This document shows positions 1-11,817 of a DNA stretch of 64,000 nt, piece by piece. Each line of letters opens with the position of its first letter. Position 1 is the stretch's first letter. The notes beneath the pieces are model-generated. The model was not told the DNA's origin and did not search any database. It worked only from the letters and a program-made list of their open reading frames with translations. A program made the translations under genes and the position numbers. The DNA is from Phocoena phocoena (Eukaryota > Chordata > Mammalia > Artiodactyla > Phocoenidae): the NCBI RefSeq assembly GCF_963924675.1, contig NW_027077451.1, positions 744,001 to 808,000 of the forward strand. The letters run 5' to 3'.

Positions 1-3000
1 ACATCAGGAAACTGTGAGCAACCCAGTCGTTGGAACCTCAGAGCAGAAGGCCCATATCGCCATGGGGATGGGAACATTTCACGAGTATCCTGGCATCACT
101 GGGCTCACATCAGAAAACCTGGGGAGCCCAGCAGTTAGAGCCTGACGCCAGAGGGACCTCATCACCGAGGACAGGAGTCTCCAAAAGGATCCAACTGCCA
201 CCAGAGGGCCGACGTCACCAAGGCAATGGGAGCAAGCCAGGCAGGAGTTACCTCAGAGCACAGGGCCCACCTCACAGAACGGTAAGGAACCCAGCCAGGA
301 TCAGACTCTCACCAGAGGGGCCACATCACCAAGGGGCTGGGAAACAGGCACGAGTGTCCTCACACCATTGGGGCCACATCATCGAAAGGTGAGGGACCCA
401 GCACACGTGGCCTCACACCAGAGGACACACATCACAACGGGGCTGGGATTGAGGCAGGCAGGAGGAGCCTCAAAACAGAGGGCCCATAGAATAAAAAAGG
501 TGAGGAATCCCGCAGTTGGAACCTCCCAGCAGGCGCCCAGGAGCAGCAAGCCTATGGGATCTAGGCCGGAATGAACGCACATCAGAGGGCCCTCATCATG
601 AAACTGTGAGCACCCCAGCCGTTGGGACCTCAGAGCAGAAGGCCCAAATTCCCATGGGGTTGGGAACCTGACAGGAGTGTACTCGCACCACAGGTCGCAC
701 ATCTGCAAATTTTGGGAGCCCAGGAGTTAGGGTCTGACGCAAGAGGGCCCTCATTACCGAGGGACGGAGACTCGCAGCAGACACCAACTCCCAACTGAGG
801 GCCCACGTCACCAAGGTGATGTGTGCCAGCCAGGCAGGAGTGACCTCACCGCAGAGGGCCTACCTCACAGAAGGGTGAGGAAACCAGCCAGGATAAGACT
901 CTCACCAGAGGGCCCACATCACCAAGGGGATCGGAACCAGGCAGGAGGGTCCTCACACCAGTGTGGCCACATTATAGAAAGGTGAGGAACCCAGAACATG
1001 TGGCCTAAAACAGGGGACCCACATCTCCAAGGGGCTAGGAGTGAGGCAAGCAGGAGTATCCTCACAAAACAGAGCCCACAGAATAAAAGTTGTGAGGAAT
1101 CCAGCAGTTGGAACCGGCCAGTAGGCCGCCCAGAGCACAGAGTCTATGGGATCCAGGCCACAGCAAACTCACAGCAGAGGTCCCACATCATGAAACTGTG
1201 AGCAACCCAGCGGATGGGACCTCAGAGCAGAAGGCCCACATCCCTATGGGGATGGGAACCTGACAGGAGTGTCCTCGGCCCACTTCCACGAATCAGAAAA
1301 TGTGGGAACCCAGCAGTTAGGACCTGAGGCCAGAGGACCCTCATCACCGAGGGGAGGAGGCTCCCAGCAGGCTCCAACTGCCACCATAAGGCCGATGTCA
1401 CCAAGGCGGGGTGTGCCAACCAGGCAGGAGTGACCTCAGAGCAGAAAGCCCACCTCACAGAAGTGTGAGGAACCCAACAAGGATCAGACTGTCACCAGAG
1501 GGCCAACATCACCAAGGGAATGGGAACCAGGCAGGAGTGTCCTCACACCAGTGGGGCTACATCACCATAATTTGAGGGACCCAGCACACGTGGCCTCAAA
1601 CCTGAGGACACACATCACCAAGGGGCTGGGAGTGAGGCAGGCCAGAGGATCCTCAAAACAGAGGGACCATAGAATAAAAAAGGGGAGGAATCCCACAGTT
1701 GGAACCTCCAGCAGGCAGCCAGGAGCAGCGAGGCTATGGGATCTAGGCAGGAGTGAACTCACACCAGAGGGCCCTCATCATGAAACTGTGAGCAACACAG
1801 CCGTTGGGACCTCAGAGCAGAAGGCTCACATCCCCATGGGGATGGGAACCTGGCAGGAGTGTCCTTGCACCACTTAGCACGAATCAGAAAATGTGGGAAC
1901 CCAGCAGTTAGGGCCTGAGGCCAGAGGGCCCTCATCACTGAGGGGAGGAGGCTCCCAGCAGGCTCCAACTGCCACCATATGGCCGACGTTGCCAAGGCGG
2001 GGTGTGCCAGCCAGGCAGGAGTGAGCTCAGAGCAGAGGGCCCACCTCACAGAAGGGTGAGGAACCTAAGCAGGATCAGACTCTCACCAGAGGGCCAACAT
2101 CACCAAGGTGATGGGAACCAGGCAAGAGTGTCCTAACAGCAGTGGGGCCAACATCACCAAGGGAATGGGAACCAGGCAAGAGTGTCCTCACACCAGTGTG
2201 GCCACATTATAGAAAGGTGAGGAACACAGCACATGTGGCCTCAAACAAGGGGACACACATCACGAAGGGGCTGGGAGTGAGGCATGCAGGAGGAGACGCA
2301 CAACCGAGGGCCCATAGAATAAAAAAGGTGAGGAATCGAGAAGTTGGAAACTCCAAGCTGGAGGCCCAGAGCACTGACACTATGGGATACAGGCCAGAGT
2401 GAACACACAGCAAAGGGCCCACATCATGAAACTGTGAGCAACCCAGCAGTTGGGACCACAGAACAGAAGTCCCACATGCCCATGGGGATGGGAACCTGGC
2501 AGGAGTGACTCGCACCACTGGGCACACATCAGAAAATGTGTGGAGCCCAGCACTTAGGGCCTGACACCAGAAGGCCCTCATCACTGAGGGGAGGAGGCCC
2601 CAGCACACTCCAACTGCCACCAGAGGGTCCACATCGCCAAGGCGACGTGCGCCAGCCAGGCAGGATTGACCTCACAGCAGAGGGCCCACATCATGAAAGT
2701 GTGAGCAACCCAGCCGTTAGGACCTCAGAACAGAAGGCCCACACGCTCATGAGGATGGGAACCTGGCAGGAGTGCCCTCGTACCACTTAGCACGTATCAG
2801 AAAATGTGGGAACCCCGCCATTAGGGTCTGACGCCAGAGGGCCTCATCACCGCGGGAAGGAGGCTCCCAGCAGGCTCCAACTGCCACCAGGGTGCCGAAG
2901 TCAACAAGGCGGGTTGTGCCAGTCAGGCAGGAGTGACCTCAGAGAAGAGGGCTCACCTCACGGATGTGTGAGGAACCCAACCAGGATCAGAGTCTCACCA

Positions 3001-3140
3001 GAGGGCCCACATCACCAAGGGGATGGGAACCAGGCAGGAGTGTCCACACACCAGTGGGGCCACATCATCAAAAGATGAGGAACCCATCACATATGGCCTC
3101 AAACCTGAGGACATACATCACCATGTGGCTGGGAGTGAGG
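1..3140. repeat. GC-rich minisatellite block, first copy
   Basis: The block is built from degenerate units of about 55-65 bp with the recurring core CAGAGGGCCCACATCACC followed by a GGGAACCAGGCAGGAGTG-like segment. Roughly ten units form a higher-order unit: the phrase AGGATCAGACTCTCACCAGA and its variants recur near 299, 893, 1481 and 2072, a period of about 590 bp, and again near 2982 after an irregular step. The left end lies outside the window. The right end is at about 3140, where the sequence changes into a satellite monomer. Open frames inside it repeat with the unit and look like by-products of a low-stop composition. I do not recognise the family. Confidence 0.88.
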
Positions 3141-4270
3141 CAGGTATCTGGAGGGGCACATTTAACTCTAATTTCCCACCAGGAAGAGGAATTAACCAAA
3201 GGCTCAGAGTGCCGTGCTGGACCCTGATTATGGCCTGAAGCAAACCTGCAGTTTTGTGGCCAGCTTACAAGGAAGCGAGTTAAGAAAGGAGCTCAGGGGC
3301 ACTGTAATTCACAAACCTGCAGAGATAAATGACAGCTATTGGCAAAAATATATCGAAGTAAGTCTGCAAAGAGGACTTGAAAACGAGGCAGAATTGCAGG
3401 AATCATATTTCAAGAGGTAGATTGGAATTGCATTTAAAGCATATGAAAAGCGGCAGATCTTTGACAGTGATGCACATGGACAAAAAGTGCGTATACATTT
3501 TTCCTGAATATATTCAGGAAAAAACGCATATGAACATTTTGGCCAACCAAGCACTCCAGCAATGGAAATCCACACTACAATGAAGTCACATTTCCCATTC
3601 GTCAAAAAGGCCATCTGAATAAAGTGTAAAAACCAGAAACACAGGACAGGCCATGGAGAACAGGGAGCCGTGTTATGCTGATGGGCGGGTTGTAAATTGC
3701 CAACAGACACTCTGGAGATGTTCATGGTGTATCCTGAAACATCTAAAAAACAAAGCTACAGAGCCTAGGGCACTTCCACTTTTGGCCCTATAGCTTAGGA
3801 AAATTAAAATCAACAAGACACAGCCAACACAAAATTTAGGGCTGCTGTGTTTACAAGAACCTCGAGTCCAGTACAAATTAAATATCCCAGAAAGAAAAAA
3901 ATGGATAAAGAAGTTGTGCTACTTACGTACAACGGAATATCACTCAGCAGTGAAATCAATGTCATCAGGCCTGTAGCAGCAAATTGAGTGGATTTAATTA
4001 TGATGATTCTAAGAGAAATATATCACACAAAGAAAGATAATTATCATAAGATATCACTAATAGAGGGAGTGTAAACTTGGCTACACATAAACTGAATTAC
4101 AAAACCGAACAGAGTCTCACATTTAGATAAAAACCTTATGCTTGCTTAAGGGGAAAGTTGAGTTGGGCTGCTGTATAAAAACAGATTGAAATTAGCACAC
4201 ATACCATTCCATAAGCCAAATACGTAATAAACAAGACCTACTCTTTGCTCAACGAAATAGACTCATCCAT
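3141..4270 (+). repeat. Diverged, truncated 1.75-kb satellite monomer
   Basis: The first 336 bp match the end of the unidentified half of the satellite (the AGGAAGAGGAATTAACC phrase is at about 3180). A diverged palindrome and most of the L1-derived half follow. The monomer stops at about 4270, where it meets an L1 fragment. It is clearly more diverged from the arrays than array monomers are from each other, so it is an old isolated copy. Confidence 0.8.
3477..3546. repeat. Degenerate copy of the satellite palindrome
   Basis: An inverted repeat of 70 bp is centred on GAATATATTC at 3506-3515. The arms have several mismatches (for example GTATACAT on the left against GCATATGA on the right), unlike the near-perfect array copies. 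The covarying arm position is of the T-A type. Confidence 0.75.
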
Positions 4271-4995
4271 GGTGTATCACCTCACACCTATTAGAATGGG
4301 CATCATCAGAAAATCTACAAACAACAAATGCTGGAAACGGTGTGGAGATAAGGAATCCTCTTCCACTATTGTTGGGAACGTAAATTGATACAGTCACTGT
4401 GGAGAACATTATGGAGTTTCTTATAAAACTAAGAATAGAATTACCATATGATACAGCAATCCCTCTACTGGGCATATACCCAGACAAAACCATAAATCAA
4501 AAAGAGACATTCACCACAATGTTCATTGCATCACTATTTACACTATCCAGGAAATGGAAGCAACCTAAATGCCCACAGACAGACGAATGCATAAAGATGT
4601 GGTACATATATAAAATGGAATATTACTAAGCCATAAAAAGGAATGAAATTGGGACATTTGTAGAGACGTTGATGGATCTAGAGACTGTCATACAGAGTGA
4701 AGTAAGTCAGAAAGAGAAAAACAAATCTTGTATATTAATGCATATATGTGGAACCTAGAAAAATTGTACAGATGAACCGTTTTGCAAGGCAGAAATAGAG
4801 CAATACATGTATACAACAAACGTATGGACAACAAGGGGGGAAAGCTGTTGGGGATGGTGGTGGGAGGAGTTGAGATATTGGGATTGGTATGTATACATTT
4901 ATATGTATAAAGTAGATAACCAAAAACAACCTGCTGTATAAAAATATAAAATTAAATTCAAAATAAAAAAATAAAATTAAAAAAAGTAAAACAGA
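4271..4995 (+). mobile_element. 5'-truncated L1 (LINE-1) 3' end, sense orientation
   Basis: It begins in the ORF2 3' coding region (TATCACCTCACACC at 4275) and runs through the ORF2 C-terminus. The translated stretch 4399-4629 reads LPYDTAIPLLGIYP and later KMWYIYKMEYY, typical of L1 ORF2p. It continues through the 3'UTR to an A-rich end at about 4940-4995. A stop codon interrupts the ORF2 frame after MEYY. No clear target-site duplication was seen, so it is old or rearranged. It is non-autonomous and dead. It is also an in-window reference for recognising L1 sequence in the satellite monomer. Confidence 0.9.
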
Positions 4996-6519
4996 AAAAT
5001 ATTCTTCCCTTCACATACATGTATTTATATGAATAAATTATTTCCATGCTTATATCTGTAAATACACAAAAGAGGAATAAAATCTACCTTGAACCAAAAA
5101 CGAAAAAAAGATAAAAAAGAACAGAACCCACCAGTTACACAGAGGAAAACCGTTTCAGGGCACTTGCTCCAATTGCAAACAATTCTGAAGTTGGTCAGTG
5201 GTGGGGAATCATCTCCCATTCAGCCAGCATGCTCCTCGCAACAAGCGTTCTCACTGCAAAGCTGGGGGACCGTGCCGAGGTATCTGTGAGTAAACGTGGG
5301 CCGAGCCCCAGGCAAGCTGCTGCTGAAATGTTCCCACCCTTCCAAGGCTAAACACCTGAATATGTACAAGGACTTGAAAACCTAGAGGAAGGGCCATGGA
5401 GCCACATGAGGGACAGCATGCCAGCCGACTTGGTGCCTGCAGGCCAGCCAGGATGGTCCTGGCCCTGGGTGCTCTTCTGGAAGCTCTCCATTTCCCTGCC
5501 TGAGATACCCCTGCTGTCCCGGCCCCCACTGCTTTCTTCCTTCCTCACCTGTGCCCAGGGAGAAATTCCAGCGGCAGGTGTGGGTGACACATCCTCTTCT
5601 TTAGCAGGTAGCATCTTGGCAACTGCTGCAGAAAGTCCAGCAGAGCCCCACTCACACTGGGACACCCACAAAGCCGTGGCCTCTCACTCCCTCCCACCAG
5701 CCCAGCCCCGAGACTGCTGACAGGGCAGAGAAAATGGCGTCAGGCACAGCTGCAGGGGCTCTTGCTGCCTGGAGCGGTGTTTATATTGATCTCAACCCAG
5801 GCACACCTGGGGAGGGCTGGCCGGCACGGTCAGGCTTCCCAAGCCAGCCAATAATCACCCCTCAGGGGCTCACAGTTGCTGAAAATGGAACTTGCTGAAT
5901 TGGCCAGGTCCAAGGAACAGGTGTGGGCTCCTGAGAGTCAGGATAGACAAGGGGCTGCAGCTCTGGCTTGTTTTCTAATTATATTATCTGGCCCATGAGT
6001 GGGAGACAACTTCAAGAAAACCCTCTCCTAATGAGAGGAACCCAGGAGTCAGGGAGAGGAGGGGTGGGTGGTGGTTGGAGACAGAGGCCTGGTGCCCCGG
6101 GTGCAGTGGAAGTCTCTGGAAGACCAGGTGGAGGAGGCCGCACAGAGTGATGCCCAGGGTCACAGACCTGTCAGAGCTGCTGTTTGTTAGTTCAAGTCCT
6201 GCTCTGAGGTGCTCTGTGTCAGATCTGAGCGACAGGTGAGCTGGGAGTGCTCTGCAATGAGGGCTATGTGCACGGTTCCTGTGTGCCCAGCCCTGCCAAG
6301 GTACCTGCAAGGGTAGCTCTGTATCCTGGGAGGGGTCTGACCACGGGAGCCCCATGGACTGCAGAGGACCTGCCCAGGGAATCCCATATCCTGGGAGGGG
6401 CCTGAACACGAGAGCCCCGTGGGCTGGGGTGGGGGTAGGGTACCTGCCCAGGTGAGCTCCATATCCTGGGATTGGCCTGACCTCGAGAGCCCCATGGGCT
6501 GCTGGAGTCCTGGTAAAGG
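4996..6519. other. Single-copy-looking DNA, no gene recognised
   Basis: The first 250 bp are A-rich. From about 5210 the sequence is GC-richer. Frames of about 100 codons exist on both strands around 5350-5720 and 5984-6544, but they overlap one another, resemble no family I know and show no splice or domain logic. A three-copy short repeat lies at about 6322-6500. Apart from the 25-kb duplication I see no other copy in the window. Confidence 0.6.
6322..6500. repeat. Three-copy degenerate tandem repeat
   Basis: TATCCTGGGA followed by a GGCCTGACCACGAGAGCCCCATGG-like segment starts at 6322, 6387 and 6462 (steps of 65 and 75 bp) with substitutions between copies. Confidence 0.75.
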
Positions 6520-7926
6520 ATGTCAGGACAGTCAGTGAAGCCACTGAGGATATACCTCCAGTAGTTCCTAAATCCTACACCCTGCTGGTCATTCTACCAA
6601 CCACCAGGACTTGGTATTCTGTATTAGTCTTCACTGATGCCTTCTTTTGTATTCCATTAGTCCCAGAGTCACAAGAAATTTTGGCTTGTGAGTGACAGGA
6701 CTCAACATACAACTAAAACAATACTTCCAGGCTGTCTTGCCCCAAGGGTTCAAAAATTCCCACACCATCTTTGGGGAAAGCTCAGCTAAAGACCTAAAAG
6801 TTCTACCTCTGGAAAAGGAAACACTCCTTCAATATTCAGACGACATTCTGATCGCCAGCCCTACTAAGGAGGCCTCAGAACTACCAAGCCAATAAAGGAT
6901 AGAAGTTGTCCACGAAAAAGCTCAAGTATCACAGACTACGGTGACCTGCCTGGGCTTCATTCTCACAGAAGGTCGGAGAAGCCCATCCCAGGAAAGGGAA
7001 GAAACAATTTACAGCCTTACCCCTTTCTGAAACTAGAAGACAGCTTAGGGGTTCCTGGGGAAGCCAGGGTTTCCTGCCTCTGGATCCCTAACTACAGTCT
7101 ACTAGCTGGGCCTCTATATGAAACACTGAAAGGAAAAGATGATGATCCTTTTGAATAGAATCCAGAAGTGGCCTTTCAAGAATGGAAAGAGCAGTCAATT
7201 CAGACCCTTGCCCTGGAACTCCCTAATTTAGCTAAACCCTTTGACCTTTACATTCCTGGTGAAAGGTGAATCGCCATTGGAGTATTAGTGCAAAAACTGG
7301 GACCACTTGAAATGGAACAATGCAAGAATGCCATCCAGGTAGGATAAACTATGGTCACCAAGGGGCTTGGCCCACCGCCACATCTGGCCAAGATACTGGT
7401 GGTATCTGAAAACCTGGAAATCAGCAGCCCAAAAGGCCACCTCCCTTCTAAGGGAAACAGACCCCATGTGGTGATCCTAACCCCCAACCATGCCCTGAAG
7501 TTGCAGGGTTTGCTCCGTGGGCACACTGACCTCGATTGAGGAGGCCCTCCAACTCCAACCTCCAGAGAGATAACCGGGGGCAACGGGGCACCATGACGAC
7601 CCGTGTGACCATCACTTGACCTGGAGTTTCTCTCATAAAACAACAAGAGTGTGTCCCAAAAGAGTAGACTACTGCTTGCAGTACTTACTGTACCCAGAGG
7701 GGAGCTAATAATCTTGGCGGGGGAACCGTATATCATGCTGTCACCATAGAAAAGCCTACAGACACCCTGATGATGGTGGCCAATAAGACCGGCTGGACTC
7801 CTGTTTACTTCCAAAGGCTCTTGACTCAGTGACCATCATGATCCTTCATCACCACTGACCCTGGACTGTCTGGGAGCTGAGCGGGCAGGATCCTGACACC
7901 TGGTGCTGTTTTTACGTTAATTCAGG
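6520..7926 (+). pseudogene. Endogenous retrovirus remnant: pol (reverse transcriptase) with an env trace
   Basis: Around 6560-6690 one frame reads as the palm region of a gammaretrovirus-like reverse transcriptase. The reading then shifts to the frame of 6692-6895, where VLPQGFKNS and the catalytic YxDD-type motif (YSDD, 6833-6844) are visible before a stop at 6893-6895. Further decayed polymerase and RNase H-like sequence follows to about 7560. Near 7893-7926 a translation with adjacent cysteines followed by Phe-Tyr-Val-Asn resembles the env transmembrane subunit. The frameshift and stops show that no protein can be made. gag, protease and most of env are missing. The class assignment is by resemblance only. 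Confidence 0.75.
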
Positions 7927-7955
7927 GGCCTAATGGAAGAAAGCGCAGACTGTTG

Positions 7956-8017
7956 GTCAGAGCATCTAGGCTGGCAGAAACGGTCAGTCAGAGCATCTAG
8001 GCTGGCAGAAACGGTCA
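7956..8017. repeat. Perfect 31-bp tandem duplication
   Basis: A 31-bp unit beginning GTCAGAGCATCTAGG occurs twice head to tail (7956-7986 and 7987-8017). It lies in the retroviral 3' region and is present in both copies of the segmental duplication, so it predates it. Confidence 0.9.
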
Positions 8018-8269
8018 GCCTAAGGTGGCCGAACAAATGTGGGGCGGAGTGAAACTGGACCTCACAGCGCCACTGCACATCTCCTTTCTGGACCCTTAAA
8101 GGTCATTAGAATCTATAACACTTCCAATACTGGTGCTCAGGTGGACGAGCAGGGAGGCAGGAGGCCTGGGGACAATCAACGTCACCTGGAGGCTGCTGGG
8201 GAGAAGTTCTGACCTTCGCCCACGGGTATGAAGCCTCCTAACTCAGCACTCAGCAGTTACAGAAGAAGG

Positions 8270-8770
8270 GTCTGCACCCGCAGCACTCCAAGAATGAGGA
8301 AAGGGACAAAAGGCAGAAGAGAAGTTTGTCCCAGGCAAAGCCCCTTAAAAATGCCTGGGAGATAAAAATAGAATCTGGGCAATAAAATAAAGTCTAACCA
8401 TTTTTATCCTTTGTGCTTTGTCTAATTTCAGGTGCTCCTAGTGTCCCGCATACAGAGGTTCCACACCCGGCACTTCAGACCAGATTTCCTAGAGCAGAAT
8501 GGCTCGACGACACTTCAGCTCCTGGGGCCCAGTTCAGACTCCGTGACATAGAGCCTGAGCTGCAGCCAACCAGGTCCTCGAGAGCTCAGCCCCCTCCCTC
8601 CCAGTGACTCTGACAGGATCTCTACACAGCAGCCCAGCCCACAGCCCACAGGGTAGCACCTCTCCATTCTCTGATCAAAATATAAAGTTTCCTTTGCTTT
8701 TGAACCAAACTCAGTCTCGATCTATTGGCTCCAATGACACTGGGCAGGGGGACACTTGTTGGCGTCCACT
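8270..8770 (+). mobile_element. Probable 3' LTR of the retroviral remnant
   Basis: It follows the env trace. It contains AATAAAATAAAGT at about 8380 and, further on, AATATAAAGTTTCC at about 8678 followed by a U5-like stretch, ending near GGGGGACACTTGTTGG. No 5' LTR is present for comparison, so the boundaries are estimates and the two AATAAA-like signals could belong to different elements. Confidence 0.4.
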
Positions 8771-9109
8771 CTGGAGGATCAGTAACAGAAATTGAGAACA
8801 TTGTAACTTCAATGAACAGATGTGTGAGCCAAACTGTAATTAACATAGAACAGTGTATAAGGCTCGGGTAAAATAAGATGTTTCTAACACTTCCATTTGA
8901 TATTTCCATCACTTTCTTATAAGCAAGTTCAGTGAAAAGGTTTGTCTTCTTTGTCAGGTCAATATTAGAGAAACAAAGTGATTTCTTTCCAAGGATGTAC
9001 ATCTAATAATCTTGGTTAAAGCTTCAATCTTGTTTTAAATGCTTTTGCATTGAAAATGATACCTCTCTTTCAGCTCCCCCATTTCTGAGAAGCATAAAAT
9101 CTTATAATT
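8771..9109. other. AT-rich DNA, nothing recognised
   Basis: No open frame, repeat or motif that I can support. An antisense frame of 126 codons at 8622-9002 runs across it and the LTR remnant and looks fortuitous. Confidence 0.5.
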
Positions 9110-9300
9110 TATTATTACCAAAGGGAAATGGTAGGAGGAGGGATAAATTAACAGTTTGGGATTAACACATACACACTGCTATGTATGAAATCATCAGCAA
9201 GGAACTACTGTATAGCACAGGGAACTACACTCAATATTTTGCAATAACCTATAAGGGGAAATGATCTGAAAAAGAATAGATATTTTTATTGACATCATCC
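9110..9300 (+). mobile_element. L1 3'UTR fragment, sense orientation
   Basis: The phrases GGGATTAACACATACACAC, CTACTGTATAGCACAGGGAA and TAACCTATAAGGGG are hallmarks of the cetartiodactyl L1 3'UTR. It lacks the last part of the UTR and any A-tail, and is followed directly by the unidentified half of a satellite monomer. Confidence 0.85.
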
Positions 9301-10082
9301 ATCAATGACAGTAAAAATGGAATCTAAGGGAAGACAGTGGTGAGTGCTTCTGACCCTGAAGACTTCAATCATCTAAAGTTTGGACTCTGCCTACTTCCCA
9401 AGGCCCTTAATGAACATATGTGTAGCCGTAGCTTAAAAAATTCCCCAGTTTGGGTTGCGGAGAGACACTGATATTTAAAATCCCCTGGTGTTCTCCTCAC
9501 ATGAATGGGACCCTTCCTACACCTAAAACATGCCTGTCACACCCAGAGGATGGTATACCGTCTGATCGGGAAAAGTTTGGAAAAGGCATCTCATCTCCTC
9601 ATCTCTTGGTGCTAGGGTTCACCACTCCAGCGTCTTTACTAACAGTCTCCCCACTTGGAGATGTCAGCACTGTCAACATCCTGTTGCATACAGTTTGGAA
9701 TTTGTCCAGAGGATGAAGCAGAAGGAGGAGGAACAATGAGAGACAAGTCCTAGGTGTTCGGACAGGCACATGCCACTCTAATTTCCAATCAGGAAGACGA
9801 ATTGACCAAAGGCTAGGGTTGCCCATGGAAACAGAATAGGGCTTGAGGAATCCTGATGCTTTGTGGCCAGTTCCCATAAACACAAGTTGGAAAATGGAAC
9901 TCAGGGGCACTAAAATTCACGAAACTGCAGAATTGAAAATATCTATCACTGAAAAATGTCTTGAGGAAAGTCAGAGAAAAGGACTTGTAAGCAACGGAGA
10001 ATGGCAGGAAAGGGATTGGAAGAGGTAGAAAGGACTCGCCATTAAGCACAAGAAAAGGGGCTGAACATTGCCAACATTGCAG
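9301..10082 (+). repeat. Unidentified half of a diverged satellite monomer
   Basis: It aligns by eye with the roughly 789-bp non-L1 half of array monomers (GGTTCACCACTCCAG at about 9618, then AATTGACCAAAGGC at about 9801) with many substitutions. The left edge is uncertain. Confidence 0.75.
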
Positions 10083-11817
10083 TTGGCCAAAAAGGGTGTA
10101 TGCGTCTTTTTCTGTATATATTCAAGAAAAGGGCATACACTTTTTTAGCCAACCAAACAGGTGGGCACTGGAAATCAATACTACAACACATATCACTTTG
10201 CATCAGTCAGAAGAGCCGTCCTCATAAAGTGTAAACACCAGAAGTGCAGGACAGGGCAAGGAGAAAAGGGAGCCCTGTGAGTCTTATAGTGGAAATGTAT
10301 ATTGCCAACGGTCACTCTGGATAAGTCTATTGTGTTTACTAAAGCATCTAAAAAATGAGCTACCGAGCACAGGGCACTTGCACTCATGGACGTATATCTT
10401 GGGAAAAACAAAAATCGAGAGGACACAGGCACCCCAATGTTTACCACCTCTCTGTTTAAAAGATCCTCGACTAGGATATAACTTAAAGTATCTGCAGAGA
10501 AAAAACGGACAGAGATGTGGTGCTTATGTAGAGTGGAATATTACTCAGCCTGGAAATCAATGAAATACGGACAGTTATAACAACTCAAGAGGAGTTACGT
10601 GTGATCATTCGAAGTCACATAATTCAAAAAGAAAAAGACATAAGATATCACTAATACATGGAATGTTAACATGGCTACACATGAACTGAATTACAAAAGA
10701 GAAGAGGGTTTCAAATTAAGAAAACCAACTTATGCTTCCTTAAGGGGAAAGGTGAGTTGGGGTGCTGCATAAAACCAGAGATTGAAATTAGCACAGATAC
10801 CATTCCATAAGCCAAATATGTAATAGTCAAGACCTACTCCTTGCTCAACGAAATGGACTCCACACGCCATATTCAATGCCTAAGAATATACCGGATTAGT
10901 AAGAATCTTAAAACCCATGGACTTATATGTCTCCGTAACAGAATCAAGCACGTGTACAGCGGCATAAACGAAGCAGTGAAAATCCGATAAATCCCATTAT
11001 TAAAATAAATTTCAAAAACAAAACACAATGACAGTGAAATAGGAAGCAATTCTTAAATAATTCACTCAGGGCATGTGATGCAACCTGGATTTACCACATC
11101 TACACCCAGAGCTGGTTGAGACATAAGGCTGGACACTTCAGGCTGATAGCATTGGTGAGTTTCGGTGAACAAATGCAGATCCTTTGAAGTCATACTGCAT
11201 GGTACCCAATCCAAGGGTCCCAACTCTCCAGGTTCAAGGCATTCTTTCTTCAGCTAAAACATGCGTGGGAAACGGCGAGGATGGTCCACCGTGTGATTAG
11301 GAAACGATTTATAATGCATCTCAGTTTTCGTATCCTGGTCCTCGGGTTCACCATTCCAGACGGCTTACTAACACTCTCCCCGCTTGGAGAGTCAGTGCCT
11401 TTAACCTCCTGTTTGGCACAGCTTGCAATTTCTGCGCAAGATGAACAGGAATAGGGAGAACCAATGAGAGACTAGCTATAGGTGTCTGCACAGACAAATG
11501 TAAGGCTCATTTCCCACCAGGAAGAGGAATTAACCAAAGGCTCAGCGTGCCCTGCCGGAAACAGATTAGGGCCTGAAGCAATCCTGTGGTTTTGTGCCCA
11601 GCTCACAAGAAAGCGAGTTGAAGAAAGGAGCTCAGGGGCACTGTAATTCACAAACCTGCAGAGTTATAAATGACAGCTATCCTCCAAAAATATATTGAAG
11701 TAAGCCTGCGAAGGGGACTTGAAAGCGGGACAGAATTTCAGGAAAACGATTGCAGGGGGTAGACTGGAATTGCCCAGAAAGCATAGGAAAAGAGGCACAA
11801 CGTCGACAATGGTGCAC
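10083..11817 (+). repeat. Satellite monomer grading from diverged to canonical
   Basis: This 1,735-bp monomer starts with a degenerate 70-bp palindrome (10083-10152). Its L1-derived half is diverged and shared almost exactly with 35296 onward. Private marks such as AATAGGAAG at about 11038 end the resemblance to the second segmental copy. After about 11100 it looks like ordinary array sequence. It therefore carries the right boundary of the segmental duplication. Confidence 0.8.

Larger units (their letters stand above)
1..11100 (+). repeat. Segmental duplication, copy 1
   Basis: It matches 25217 to about 36313 at an offset of 25,216, changing to 25,213 after a 3-bp difference (AACAACAAGAG at about 7641 against AACAAGAG). 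By eye I found about two dozen substitutions over some 11 kb, for example at 83, 3687, 6336 and 10571. The left end is outside the window. The right end falls between about 11046 and 11170, inside satellite sequence. Lesions in the retroviral remnant are shared, so it was already dead when duplicated. Confidence 0.93.

Noticed and set aside
2207..2632. Many open frames on both strands of the minisatellite
   Set aside because: Their sequence repeats with the minisatellite unit; low stop-codon content explains them.
5406..5720. 104-codon frame in single-copy-looking DNA
   Set aside because: No domain, no conserved relative I recognise, and an overlapping frame of similar length on the other strand.
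6692..6895. A functional reverse transcriptase gene
   Set aside because: The open stretch is only 67 codons, preceded by a frame change and followed by a stop; only fragments of the enzyme remain.
8413..8607. 64-codon frame downstream of the retroviral remnant
   Set aside because: It lies in the probable LTR and has no resemblance to a retroviral or host protein.
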